The notes beneath the pieces are model-generated. The model was not told where the DNA came from. It saw only the letters and a list, made by a program, of their open reading frames with translations, and did not search any database. Below, piece after piece: positions 39,501 through 48,582 of a stretch of 64,000 bases of DNA. The first letter of the stretch is position 1. Every line of letters begins with the position of its first letter. A program made the translations under genes and the position numbers. The stretch spans positions 22,289,300-22,353,299 of the forward strand of contig NC_067204.1 in NCBI RefSeq assembly GCF_026262505.1. Reading direction: 5' to 3'. This DNA comes from Trichomonas vaginalis G3 (Eukaryota; Parabasalia; Trichomonadida; Trichomonadidae).

Positions 39501-40694
39501 ATCGAAAAGATCTTAAACGAAATGGAAAGAGTTGCCGCGATGTTAAGAAACAACGGAGAACTTCCTGATGACCAGAAATCAGAAGTTGAATACGAAACTT
39601 CTAATGACATGAAAGTTCTCATGAAAGCTGAAAGAAAAGTCAGATTACAATCTGTTATTCCACAGTTTTTGATCATCACAAAGATGCTTACGAACAGATT
39701 AGAAACATACAAAGACAACTCTCCACACGCAGCTGTCGCCAGATACATGCAAGACAAGATGAAGAAAGAGATTTCTCCTGGATCAACAATCGAATACATC
39801 ATTGCAAAAGACAACTTCACACCACGTGAAGAACTTGAAGGATCTGAGCCAATGTCTGAAAGGACACAAGCAAGAACAAACATTGCTTCTAAGGCTGTCT
39901 ACAAAGATCTCATCAAGGAAGTTAGTGATGCTGATATCGAATGGTACATCACAAACCAGATCTTCAATCCAGTCTGGAGATTGTGCGAACCATTCGGTGG
40001 AATGGAGAAAGGAATGCTTGCAAAGGCTCTTGGCGTTAAATATTCTGCTCCATCTGTTATTTCATATGACAATGAATATCAGACAAATGTTGTCATTCCT
40101 CACAACGCGGAATTGACTTTCGCATGCCCATACTGTGAGAATAGAATCACAGCATCTCCATTCCCATCCAAATATCTCAAATGCCCACATTGCAATGAAC
40201 AAATTGATTGGCATTTGGCAGCGAATTTGTTGTTGCAATCTCTCAGGAAATTTGTGATTGATAACAATCCAAATCACATGGAATCTAAAGGTTTCATGGA
40301 AGCTGAATTCGAATCAGTACAATTACCTTTGTCTACTTTGTCATTGCAAAGCACAAAGACTCCTCTCAAGCTCAAGTTGAGCCCTGGAGAAATGTTCAAC
40401 ACTCTTCGCTACTTCGCAAACATTTTTGCTCCAAGAAAAGATGTTTCTGAAGACGATTCTTTGTATGAAGAATTCAGAGTCTACATGGAATCTCATTGCA
40501 GAAGGTTCTTGAATGACCATGGATTCTCTCATATCAACTTCTCACTCTTCCTAGGTCCAGCAAACGCTATCCAAACCGTCCAAACAACAAATGATAAAGA
40601 AAACGAAGAAGGAAATGAAGCTCAAAATGAAGAAGGCGAAGATGATGAACAAGATTCTGTTGCCAATACTGATGAAGAGAACGATGAGATATAA
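36558..40694 (+). CDS. POLA1: DNA polymerase alpha catalytic subunit
   Basis: 1378 residues, ATG start, stop inside TAAA. The replicative polymerase that extends RNA primers in the nucleus. Residues 1-200 are acidic/Lys-rich, like the Pol alpha N-terminal region. The polymerase domain has motif A DYNSLYPSIIRQYNICFTT (Asp705 onwards; the family's typical form), motif B KILANSMYGYLGY and motif C YGDTDS at 869-874. The exonuclease region lacks its acidic residues, as is normal for Pol alpha. The C-terminus has one zinc module (Cys1190, Cys1193, Cys1209, Cys1212). The second Cys4 module, which in other eukaryotes docks the B subunit, is not seen; the tail is instead acidic (residues 1345-1378). 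The gene looks intact. Confidence 0.95.
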   Translation: MSRRSSRQKDEKSAVQELMEKEASLSSSSSDDEGDEGSYDSLSDDGFIADGTYEDEFKVNKPKQPKKPEQPLEEGQKSITDLLGKTKKKSTPKSSKNTDIADKLFQEFMTTTSTTASKPSKSTSSSSDKKKSISEGFAAKLSAKSKEQAIKQEKEAAAAEVKKQKVESQKTEPKTVSVEKVKRGPKTEPRDRKPVIKPAEPVNIPDVQEEDPLPEIAETPITSKMQTESFHNENFQMYLFNIVEDTGKLYLFGKAFAKSKKMVTVCVVISNPRRIIHFLPTFNEIDDCKSEIQSLHQKAIVYPEYLKYAFGDSDISQMSQWITAELPGNYDISKIPMIGKHYNKVFGWSSSLTECFIMRYKIMGPCWIKFKKRVENPQNLVSIVSQLNFELSDEFKKDEPEIEILDKTDIPEFNLACISVKTEYDNTKKEHVIRMISLRVFAKCAITKLSSNDCHKATYYWMLGNIKNSELPGTPFNNEKDMLERFITDIQNSDIDLILSFGFNTFDGQIIAQRLIQLKVKDWYRIGRLKRSFPRDNITKFSKNTLLILSGRLPVDIRVSADEFLHSKANDFASVIQQELGILVPDLETSNFSQLIFNIPMLKKYVIANENNTAYIINLTRKIHIVPLTLQISQLSGALWSRVLLGKASPRSEALLAHEFINRGYVIPDKSQVKVSGKREDAQYKGGHVLDPKRGFHENYVTVLDYNSLYPSIIRQYNICFTTRMVANPNQNSAVLPKIMAELLNKRSEVKKDMKEKGDAQFQVTQQIEELENKIKAGEDSVGNKNHLEALKKKLDNLDTELRSLNIKQLAVKILANSMYGYLGYKGSRFPATKLAEEITKKGREALQAVIDIVEHFQYEDSNQFSIVYGDTDSVMVDCMTRDETRARNVAMGICQAVELHFKKQRKNGDAVMKLGLDHLFKKMLLVSKKKYAALDQLPNGNLNLELKGLDMVRRDWCFLTRYLSYFVISTFMFGENSDDSIEKILNEMERVAAMLRNNGELPDDQKSEVEYETSNDMKVLMKAERKVRLQSVIPQFLIITKMLTNRLETYKDNSPHAAVARYMQDKMKKEISPGSTIEYIIAKDNFTPREELEGSEPMSERTQARTNIASKAVYKDLIKEVSDADIEWYITNQIFNPVWRLCEPFGGMEKGMLAKALGVKYSAPSVISYDNEYQTNVVIPHNAELTFACPYCENRITASPFPSKYLKCPHCNEQIDWHLAANLLLQSLRKFVIDNNPNHMESKGFMEAEFESVQLPLSTLSLQSTKTPLKLKLSPGEMFNTLRYFANIFAPRKDVSEDDSLYEEFRVYMESHCRRFLNDHGFSHINFSLFLGPANAIQTVQTTNDKENEEGNEAQNEEGEDDEQDSVANTDEENDEI

Positions 40695-41319
40695 AACTAT
40701 ACGATTTTATAGAAGTAATATTATAATGTAAATTTTAATAAAAATATTGAAAATAATTTAAAATTTTCTGTCTCTTTTTTCGCGAAAAAGAACATAAAAA
40801 GATCATAATTGCTCTTAAATATATACTCCTATAATTTCTAAGAGTAAAATGCATGATTATCTTCGATAATTTTTGAATTTGAGATTAATTAACTATAATT
40901 TAATAAGAAATGCTAATAATTCAGAGGAACTCTTTATTCTATGTTATATCAAATCAATTGAATAACGAATAAGATTTCTCAAATTTCAACTCCTGGTTAA
41001 TCTTCATTAAATTTCAGACTTCAAAACGTAACGGGTAGATCCGAGGGTATTCAGAGGAGATTTTTCAACTTGATAGGAAATTTTATTGTTTTGTAATTTT
41101 TGTCATGTAAACATTTGTAAATTAGCGAAGTCAACTTTTTGTAAACATTTGTGATCAACAAATTTTTGGACATTAGATAATTTCCGAAAGAAACTACAAA
41201 AATAATTTTTTTCACGGACCTTTCAAAAAATAAAAATATCACAAAAATTGATGGTACATACGACGATAAATTTTCATACAATTAATTATTTTTTCTTCGT
41301 CGAAAATTTCTAAAAGAAA
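40695..41319. other. Intergenic, nothing recognised
   Basis: 625 bases. TCGCGA in a TTTTTTCGCGAAAAAG palindrome at about 40777-40792 lies shortly after the polymerase stop. A 76-residue minus frame (41051-41281) is Lys/Ile/Phe-rich with no support. Confidence 0.45.
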
Positions 41320-42144
41320 ATGAACCCACCGTTTAAGCCTCTACTCAGTATAGGGGTGAGTTATATTGTCGACACTTGCCCGCAAGTCGCACCAAATGTA
41401 TTACAGTACCTACAAACAATCTTAGATGGATATATTGAAGGAAAAATAAGTCAATATAATGCTGCAGCAGAATACACGAAATATATTGGCACAAGCCTTC
41501 CATTACAAAAGGTAACAAGAATTCTAACTGTGTCACCACAACCCTTAAAAAGCATTAAAGAATATCCGGCCGAAGCCCAGAGTTTTCTTTTAATGAAAAA
41601 AACACGTTCATGGAGCGAGATAGAGGATATACGTCTTATTGCAGGCATTCACAAATATGGTCTGGACTCTTGGGGTACAATAGCCTGTTTCGTCGGAAAT
41701 AGTAGAACGAAAGCACAATGTTGCCAAAGGTGGACTCGAGGTCTCGACCCTCGCATAACAAAAATGCACTGGACACCTAAGGAGGATGCGGCATTACTGG
41801 CAAGTATTTCAAAGCATGGCATAAAAAGTTGGACGAAAGTTTCGAACGATATACCATCAAGAAGCGATGTGCAATGCCGTTATCGATATCATCAGTTGAT
41901 TTCAGGAAATTTACCGCAACATGATTCTTTAATTGCTCAATCGCCCTCAGAAAAACCTATAATATCCAATGAAACTGATAATACACCTAAAAATATTATC
42001 GAAAATTCAAATCTGCCTCCACCCTCAAATTTACAAGCGTCTCCCGATCGAAGTCAGAAGGATAAAACTCCAACAAAATTCAAAATACCATCGATATTTT
42101 TGCTTGTTTCACAGGCAGAACATCGAACTGTCTCTATAGAATAA
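41320..42144 (+). CDS. Two-repeat Myb-like DNA-binding protein
   Basis: 274 residues, ATG start. Two SANT/Myb repeats: W98 to W138 (SWSEIEDIRLIAGIHKYG, CCQRWTR) and W151 to Y190 (HWTPKEDAALLASISKHG, CRYRYHQL), with tryptophans in the usual spacing and Tyr in place of the last. This is the R2R3-type layout common in T. vaginalis transcription factors, some of which act on iron-regulated genes. Residues 1-90 are unlike any domain I know. The C-terminal 75 residues are Ser/Pro/Asn-rich. Predicted nuclear; target genes cannot be inferred. Confidence 0.85.
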   Translation: MNPPFKPLLSIGVSYIVDTCPQVAPNVLQYLQTILDGYIEGKISQYNAAAEYTKYIGTSLPLQKVTRILTVSPQPLKSIKEYPAEAQSFLLMKKTRSWSEIEDIRLIAGIHKYGLDSWGTIACFVGNSRTKAQCCQRWTRGLDPRITKMHWTPKEDAALLASISKHGIKSWTKVSNDIPSRSDVQCRYRYHQLISGNLPQHDSLIAQSPSEKPIISNETDNTPKNIIENSNLPPPSNLQASPDRSQKDKTPTKFKIPSIFLLVSQAEHRTVSIE

Positions 42145-42966
42145 TTTTTTTAATCCATGTTCATTATTTGTTTGATCTAATTGCTTTTAGTTATAGAAAT
42201 GTATATCCTAACTGTAACTAAATACTCTTTTTATGTTCTATTATTTATAATAAATAAGCTATTCATGCATAATTATATTGTACATTACTTTATTTCTTCC
42301 TACCGTTTTTCGTAGTATACTCGATCGCCGAACTTCCACCCGTAGTTCACAAAAAAATAATGTAAAATTATCAAAATTCATCTTCTAAACATGAATAATG
42401 GCTTATATAGCTTATGTGTATTGCTGTTATACATAAATCGATTACTAATCGTCCTTGTCGAGTCTGAATATAAGGGTGAATATTTTTTCCCATGTGATTG
42501 ATCATATTCTTAGACTCATGATCTAATTACATTTGCATGTAGTAGTATTTGGCATATGAACAAGCCTTAATTATACGCTTTTTAAGATATCGAAAATATA
42601 ACTTAAATTCACTTAATATTATTAAACAAATGTATTCTATTACATATGTCCTTCTAATGTATAGGTCAAAAATCATACTTTGTTATTAATTTTGAATCAA
42701 TTTGAAAAAGATTAATTTTTGATGCTTGCTGTAAATCCATTAATTATTCTATCGTTATGTATTTGATTATTAATGAAATTATGATCGAATGAAGAAGTTC
42801 AAGAAATTCTGATTGAAATTTATAATTCAATTCATATCTGATGCATGAACTAATGTTTAAAAAGGCAGACAAATACAGTAAGTCATAAAAATCAATATAA
42901 AATCAGTTTATGATTCGTTATCAACAAGAACAAAATCACATGATTGAATTAGAGAATGAAATTAGC
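42145..42966. other. Intergenic, nothing recognised
   Basis: About 820 AT-rich bases between the convergent Myb and membrane-protein genes. No frame, array or strong hairpin seen. Confidence 0.5.
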
Positions 42967-44163
42967 TTATTCTACCTTTCCTTCCTTTTCTTCTGGCTTT
43001 TCGTTCTTTTCCTCTGTTTGATTTTCATTCTTTTCTTCTGGTTTTTCATCGTTTTCTTCTGGTTTCTGTTTCTTTGGAGATTTCTCCTTCTTTTCCTTTG
43101 GCTTTCCATCATCTCCTGCATCAGCATCCTCCTTTTCCTTCTTGTCCTGATCAATGTCAGATTTTCTGAAAATAATGTTTGGAACGAAGGTAGAAATGAC
43201 AACCATGGCAACAAGAACGATAACAGACATGAATCTGAATCTGTATGATCCAACTCTTGTAAATGTTGTAAGAATCAAAGCAATACTCTCATGAGGGGCA
43301 TAAACGTAGAATGAAGAGGAGAGAGGACCCTTGTAGATACCATTGAGTTCGGCTTCGGCTTGTTTAACACATTTTTCCATCTTCTTTTCGTAATTACTTG
43401 CTTCATCAGAAAATGCAACGAAATAGAATCTGATGATAGCAAATAAGTACTCGCATAAGATAATGATGTAGCATTCACCGTATTTGCCGAACTGCCAGTG
43501 GTTAAGAACAGCAATCCACATCAAAATACGATTTGTAGCTTCATAAACGAGTGGATTGCCATCTGTAGCCTTTGGAATGAATTTCTTGAAGATGATGAAT
43601 TCGATGTGAAGAACAGCTGAAATGAATAAGTTGTTCTTTCCACCAGATCCTGCAATTAAAGTTCCGGCTTGTAGAGTGTAGAGAGAGTATTCGAAGGAAT
43701 CGCAGATGATCTTTGTGATGATCGGACCAAGAAGCGATCTCTTAAGACGAAGAGCACCACGGATTGCCTGATAACCCATATTATGCATCTTAGGAGTGTA
43801 TCTAACCATGATGATGACAATCGTATAGATGGCCCAGATCTTGTAAATCTTCTGATTGGAAATTAAAGCAACAGCATCTTCAATTGTAATAGATAAACCG
43901 TGCATGATTGAGCAAGTAACAATTAAACCTAAGGCAACAACAGAGTTATATTGCTTTTTAAGTGGATCTTTTGTATTTTTGATTAAAAAGATTGGTAAGA
44001 GAAGAAAATCACGAGTTGCAAAAAACAATTCGATTAAAACGCCCTTTAAAGCAAGATACTCGATATGGAATGGGTAAAGGGCAATGTACTTTAGACGCTC
44101 ATATGTTTCAATATCTGCTGGAGCATCCTCATCGTTAAGTGGAGGTGTTACAACGTCTAGCAT
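42967..44163 (-). CDS. Multi-pass membrane protein, possibly TAPT1-like
   Basis: 398 residues, ATG start. Hydrophobic segments at roughly 45-62, 76-95, 108-125, 165-195, 215-245 and 310-332 suggest five to seven membrane passes. The tail from about 335 is very rich in Lys and Glu (EKKEKSPKKQKPEENDEKP). The stretch NNLFISAVLHIEFIIFKKF is reminiscent of the TAPT1/gH-receptor family (PF05346), whose members have several helices and an 'E...FKKF' pattern, but the match is weak. TAPT1 proteins sit at endomembranes and cilia bases. CCTTT lies upstream of the start. It could be another transporter-like family. Confidence 0.5.
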   Translation of the reverse strand: MLDVVTPPLNDEDAPADIETYERLKYIALYPFHIEYLALKGVLIELFFATRDFLLLPIFLIKNTKDPLKKQYNSVVALGLIVTCSIMHGLSITIEDAVALISNQKIYKIWAIYTIVIIMVRYTPKMHNMGYQAIRGALRLKRSLLGPIITKIICDSFEYSLYTLQAGTLIAGSGGKNNLFISAVLHIEFIIFKKFIPKATDGNPLVYEATNRILMWIAVLNHWQFGKYGECYIIILCEYLFAIIRFYFVAFSDEASNYEKKMEKCVKQAEAELNGIYKGPLSSSFYVYAPHESIALILTTFTRVGSYRFRFMSVIVLVAMVVISTFVPNIIFRKSDIDQDKKEKEDADAGDDGKPKEKKEKSPKKQKPEENDEKPEEKNENQTEEKNEKPEEKEGKVE

Positions 44164-44442
44164 AATAAATAGAAAAAAATTAAAGGTTCACAACGTCAAA
44201 TAATAAAAAGCAACAGACCAATGATAGAGAAATTAAAATAACGAATTATAATTTTTTTTACATTTTTGCTGATCAAAAAAAATCTGTTCATTGGAGGCCA
44301 ATCATTGATCATTTCTTTACACATTGTCATACCTTGATTGTTCTCATCGAAAAATGGCATTTGTGATGTGATATAATTTTTTTAGGAGTGAAGAAAAAAT
44401 AAACTTATCAAAAATTGAGAAGAAAGCGATAACTTTATATTG

Positions 44443-46878
44443 ATGCAGCAAGAAGATATCAACACATATTTTGATAGTTTAAGAAATTCAATACGTGTTT
44501 TTAATGAGGGAACAGAAGATACACTCACAATGATTACAGAACCATTATTTAAATCCACAAATTATCTTCCAGATTGGGAAGGCGTCGATTTCACAAAGTC
44601 TAATTTCAGAATTGCTAAACACGGTGGTATGATGGCTGTTATTAATACTGATTATGTCAGTATGGGCGATTATAACCCCGACATTCGTCTTTTCAGCACT
44701 GATTTAACACTTGTTTCAACAATCAGACTCCCATCAGGTCGTAACCTTGCAGATTTTTATTTAACACCAGAAGAAACATTAATTCTCTTAGATACAACTG
44801 GCAAACTTTATATCTACAACCAAAGAGGCCAAATTATCACAACTAAAGAAGTTTTCGAAGATCAGACACTTACAGCAACATACGCTTGCTTCTACGATAC
44901 AGGTGTTTTCGTTATCTCTCAAATGGGAGATGTATATCTCGTTGAAGACTTCACAAAGATGACTGTTTCTCAATTTGGCCACATTCCTTACTCCATCAGT
45001 GCTCTTGCTGTCGTTCCTCCACACTCTTCCAACGATCAGAGCTTTGATGTCGCATTATGGGTCGCTGCCATCGATGTTAATGCACAAGAAGAGAACCGCG
45101 ATAGACTACTTTGTATCCAGCGTGATCTTGACATGATAGATACCCAAACAACCCAGCATTTCCTTCAAATGGTTGTCAGCCCATCAAATGATTTCGTTGC
45201 AGTTGTTGCCTGCCTCGGAAATGACTACGACAACAAGAGTATCTTTTTCTACAGTATCGATTTCTCACAATGCCACGCAGAACTCCAAATCGGAAATATT
45301 ACGAATGAATTCAAGATGAACTGGTGCGGTTTCGGAACCCTTCTCCTTACAGTTCCAACCCAAACGGACACAGGATTTGGCCGCAATTTCAAGTTAGTTC
45401 AGGTCGGATTGACACAATCTACATTAACCTGGGATTTTGAAGGCGGCTTCGTTGTAGCGACAGAGGTTGATGGCGCAAGAATTATTACACACAAGGAAAT
45501 CCTTCTTCTTCGTAATGTTCCTGATGATAATGGCGTTTTATCATTTATTACGGACAAATCGAAAACAAATCCAGGCATGAAGCTTTTCACAGCTGTTACA
45601 GACCGCAGAGTATTCGCAACTACCGATCCTCTTAAAGATTTCGAAGATACAATGCATGACGCACTCAACCAGTGCCTTGCCGCCTCCGAATTCTTCACAG
45701 ACATCAAGATCAGGCACTCCTTACTCGAAGTTGTCGCTAAAAGTAAGTACGTTGACCCATTATTTGAAGTATCAAAATTCGGATTTGCGATTGAAGGCAT
45801 CAGGATATGCGATAACATGTCACAAGCACCAATCTTCATGCCTCTCACTCCAGCACAGCTATCCGCATTACGCAACGACCGCTTAATCGTTAGATTATGC
45901 AATAGATACAAACATATCTACGCCAAAGCTGTTGCAGATTATATCGGAGAGAAGACTGATGCCATCTACAGCCACTGGTCACGCTGTGTTGTCCGTTCTT
46001 CAGCTCCTCCCCAGAAGATTGTCAAGATCTTGAAAGATTGCTCAGCCATGTATGGCGGAGTTGCAACAATCGACTACATCGACCTTGCACAACTCGCGTA
46101 CGAACTGAACAAGTCCAATCCAAAGTCCAGGAAGGACGAACTCGGGAGATTACTTCTTGAACAAAACACTGTTGCTTCCAGAAGAGTTCCTTTGCATATC
46201 CAGAACGGAGAATGGGAGCAGGCCATCAAAGCAGCCATAGAATCAAACGACGAGGCTCTCTTAATCTACGTAATCAAGAGAGGTCTCGATCACAAACAAG
46301 ATTCTTTAATTTATGATTGTGTTGGAAAAAGTGACATCGCATTGGCCGCCTGGTTAATGGTTAAACCAGATGATCCGGATAACAGCAGACTATACGTGAA
46401 TGCAAAGCGTCCTAAGGAAGCTGTTAACCTTCTCTTCGAAAAGGCCGTGAGAGAAGGAAAACCAATGGATTCTGTCATCCAATTTGCCAAATCTGTCAAA
46501 GACGATTACGGTGTCACAGTTGCTAACACATACAACGCGGTACAGAAAGCATGCAGAGAGTTAGGAATCACTGGTAATGCTATTGATGTCATCGATAAGT
46601 ATTTGGACCAAGGAAACTTGTCTGCTGCAAAGAGTTTCGCCAAATCAGTCAATTTGGAACAGTTGGATATAACATGGAGAGCTGCACAGCGTTTTATTAA
46701 GAATCCAACAGTTGACGCTGGATTAAATTTGGTTAAAGAATTCAAAGATAACGATGACAGAGTTTTCATCGAAATGATTGCAGATGCAGGTGTTTCTAAG
46801 GATATCATTAATCAGATAGTTAACAGTGTTGCACCTGAAACTAGAGAATATCTCTTGGATAACAAGATTATCAAATAA
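44443..46878 (+). CDS. VPS16: Vacuolar protein sorting protein 16
   Basis: 811 residues from the ATG at 44443 (the TTG just before it is not a start). The N-terminal 390 residues form the beta-propeller of Vps16_N (DWEGVDFTKSNFRIAKHGG opening; RLFSTDLTLVSTIRLPSG). The C-terminal 330 residues are the alpha-solenoid Vps16_C: ATIDYIDLAQLAYELNKS, RRVPLHIQNGEWEQAIKAAI and DEALLIYVIKRGLDHKQ line up with the known order in animals and yeast. VPS16 is a core subunit of the CORVET and HOPS tethering complexes, binding VPS33 for late endosome/lysosome fusion. The length is normal (about 800-840). It is divergently placed with the membrane-protein gene, 279 bases apart. Confidence 0.9.
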   Translation: MQQEDINTYFDSLRNSIRVFNEGTEDTLTMITEPLFKSTNYLPDWEGVDFTKSNFRIAKHGGMMAVINTDYVSMGDYNPDIRLFSTDLTLVSTIRLPSGRNLADFYLTPEETLILLDTTGKLYIYNQRGQIITTKEVFEDQTLTATYACFYDTGVFVISQMGDVYLVEDFTKMTVSQFGHIPYSISALAVVPPHSSNDQSFDVALWVAAIDVNAQEENRDRLLCIQRDLDMIDTQTTQHFLQMVVSPSNDFVAVVACLGNDYDNKSIFFYSIDFSQCHAELQIGNITNEFKMNWCGFGTLLLTVPTQTDTGFGRNFKLVQVGLTQSTLTWDFEGGFVVATEVDGARIITHKEILLLRNVPDDNGVLSFITDKSKTNPGMKLFTAVTDRRVFATTDPLKDFEDTMHDALNQCLAASEFFTDIKIRHSLLEVVAKSKYVDPLFEVSKFGFAIEGIRICDNMSQAPIFMPLTPAQLSALRNDRLIVRLCNRYKHIYAKAVADYIGEKTDAIYSHWSRCVVRSSAPPQKIVKILKDCSAMYGGVATIDYIDLAQLAYELNKSNPKSRKDELGRLLLEQNTVASRRVPLHIQNGEWEQAIKAAIESNDEALLIYVIKRGLDHKQDSLIYDCVGKSDIALAAWLMVKPDDPDNSRLYVNAKRPKEAVNLLFEKAVREGKPMDSVIQFAKSVKDDYGVTVANTYNAVQKACRELGITGNAIDVIDKYLDQGNLSAAKSFAKSVNLEQLDITWRAAQRFIKNPTVDAGLNLVKEFKDNDDRVFIEMIADAGVSKDIINQIVNSVAPETREYLLDNKIIK

Positions 46879-47085
46879 TTTAATTCTTTTATTGATTTTC
46901 AAAAGTAAGATTTTAAAAATTATTGATTTTACATTACCCTTTTTTAATGGCATATAATTTATACTTCATTATGACATATTAAAAATATTTCAAATTTTTT
47001 TATCTTTTTCTTCTTCTTTCAATGAGCTAAGTATAAGAAAATAGTGCCTATGCTGCATATTATAGGTAGGGTTTGAATATATACA

Positions 47086-47117
47086 ATTTGTATGTTGGAT
47101 CTTCCCAACATACAAAT
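47086..47117. other. Perfect 13-bp stem hairpin
   Basis: ATTTGTATGTTGG (47086-47098), 6-base loop, CCAACATACAAAT (47105-47117). It sits about 27 bases before the glycine-rich frame and after the VPS16 gene. It could be a transcript-end structure or the collapsed ends of a small element. Confidence 0.8.
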
Positions 47118-47143
47118 GTTAAAAAAATCTATATCATATATAT

Positions 47144-48118
47144 TTGATTTCTCAACCGTTTCCGAATCAAGTTGTGTATGATTTACCTTATAATGGCACC
47201 AATAATTATGAATTTTCCCCTTATGAGATTAATTTAACAGCTGGTAACTGGAAAATTGAGTGTTGGGGCGCCAGCGGTAATGATCAAGGATTAGGTGCCT
47301 ATACTAGCGGAATTTTATCGCTTGAAAGTAAATTAACTTTATATGTTCATGTTGGAGCTAAAGGACAAAGACCACAACCACAAATTGTTTATGGTGGTGG
47401 TGGTCCAGGAGAAGTTGGAGGCGGAGGGGCCTCCGATGTTAGATTACTCCCAGGACACCATAGTAATATATCTGGATTGAAGAGTCGAATTATGGTGGCT
47501 GCAGGAGGTGGTGCCACAGATTATATCCCTCTTCCGGGCCATGGTGGCGGACTACAAGGTATTGATGGCGATGGTAAGGGTGGAAATCAAACCTCAGGAG
47601 GCGATGGCTTTTATCCAGGAATATTTGGTTATGGGGGCGGAAATGGAGCAAGAATTTACTTGGATGGCGGCCCAGATGGCAATGCCGGTGGTGGCGGCGG
47701 TTATTTTGGAGGAGGTACAAGTAAAAGCGCCACTTTAGGTTCTTCAGGTGGTGGAAGTTCGTATATAAGCGGTTATCCAGGGTGTATTTTTGTCACTGAA
47801 GATTTCACACCCGAGAATCCTAAATTCTCTACTGCAGATGATCCTTCAATTCATTATTCTGGATATAAATTCGAAGATCCAATAATGATCGATGGAAAAA
47901 GTCGTATGTTTGCCCCTAATATTTTTGAACCAATCCCAGAATACGGTCATCGCGGAAATGGCCATGTAATCATTTCATCACTAGAAAAAAATTACTTAAT
48001 GTATAAAGCAAAAATCATTCCCCTACCATATAAATTCGGTTGTTCTTGTCCATTAAAATTCATACCTTATTTTAATGGAATGTATTTATATTCAATTATA
48101 TTCTTATCTCTGAGCTAA
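47144..48118 (+). CDS. Glycine-rich protein, no ATG start
   Basis: 324 residues from a TTG; the frame opens after a stop at 47120-47122 and has no ATG until about residue 112, so the start is unclear or lost. The N-terminal NYEFSPYEINLTAGNWKIEC, with CWGASG, followed by a long Gly-rich region (70-210: GGGGPGEVGGGG, VAAGGGATD, GGGNGARIY, GGGGGYFGGG) is the Gly_rich domain (PF12810), which resembles the glycine-rich part of ALK-type receptors and is found in trichomonad surface proteins. No signal peptide or clear membrane anchor is present. The C-terminal residues (FIPYFNGMYLYSIIFLSLS) are hydrophobic. Probably a truncated member of a surface protein family. Confidence 0.6.
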   Translation: MISQPFPNQVVYDLPYNGTNNYEFSPYEINLTAGNWKIECWGASGNDQGLGAYTSGILSLESKLTLYVHVGAKGQRPQPQIVYGGGGPGEVGGGGASDVRLLPGHHSNISGLKSRIMVAAGGGATDYIPLPGHGGGLQGIDGDGKGGNQTSGGDGFYPGIFGYGGGNGARIYLDGGPDGNAGGGGGYFGGGTSKSATLGSSGGGSSYISGYPGCIFVTEDFTPENPKFSTADDPSIHYSGYKFEDPIMIDGKSRMFAPNIFEPIPEYGHRGNGHVIISSLEKNYLMYKAKIIPLPYKFGCSCPLKFIPYFNGMYLYSIIFLSLS

Positions 48119-48164
48119 TATTTTTTTAAATAATAATAGTAAAGATATAGTCATACCTATTTAT

Positions 48165-48582
48165 TTCGCATTGTGCAAATATCAATGAATAAGATAAAGA
48201 TGGAAAAACCTCTCTTCATTATGCAGGAAAATTTAATTATAAAGAATTAGCCGAAAATCTTATTTCATATGATGCAAATGTCAATGAAAAAGATAAAAAT
48301 TGTAAAACCGCTCTTCATTATGCATCACATTATCAAAGCAATGAAACAGCCAAACTTCTTACTTCATATGGTGCAAATATCAATGAAAAAGATTGTGGTG
48401 GAAAAGCTACACTTCATTATGCATCATAGTATAAAAGTAAAGTAATAGCCGAACTTCTTATTCCACATGGTATAAATATTAATGAAAAAAATAAAGATGG
48501 ACAATCCACTTTTAATATTGCAGCACTTAATAAAAGAAAAGAAAACAAAGAAGTCCTTATTTCATATGGTGCAAAAATGTGA
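48165..48582 (+). pseudogene. Ankyrin array relic
   Basis: About four ankyrin units in one frame (DKDGKTSLHYAGKFNYKEL; NCKTALHYASHYQSNETAK; NIAALNKRKENKEVLISYG) interrupted by two in-frame stops, one early and one after ATLHYAS. No start or DUF3447 part precedes it; the glycine-rich frame ends 47 bases upstream. It is the tail of a former family member. Confidence 0.75.
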
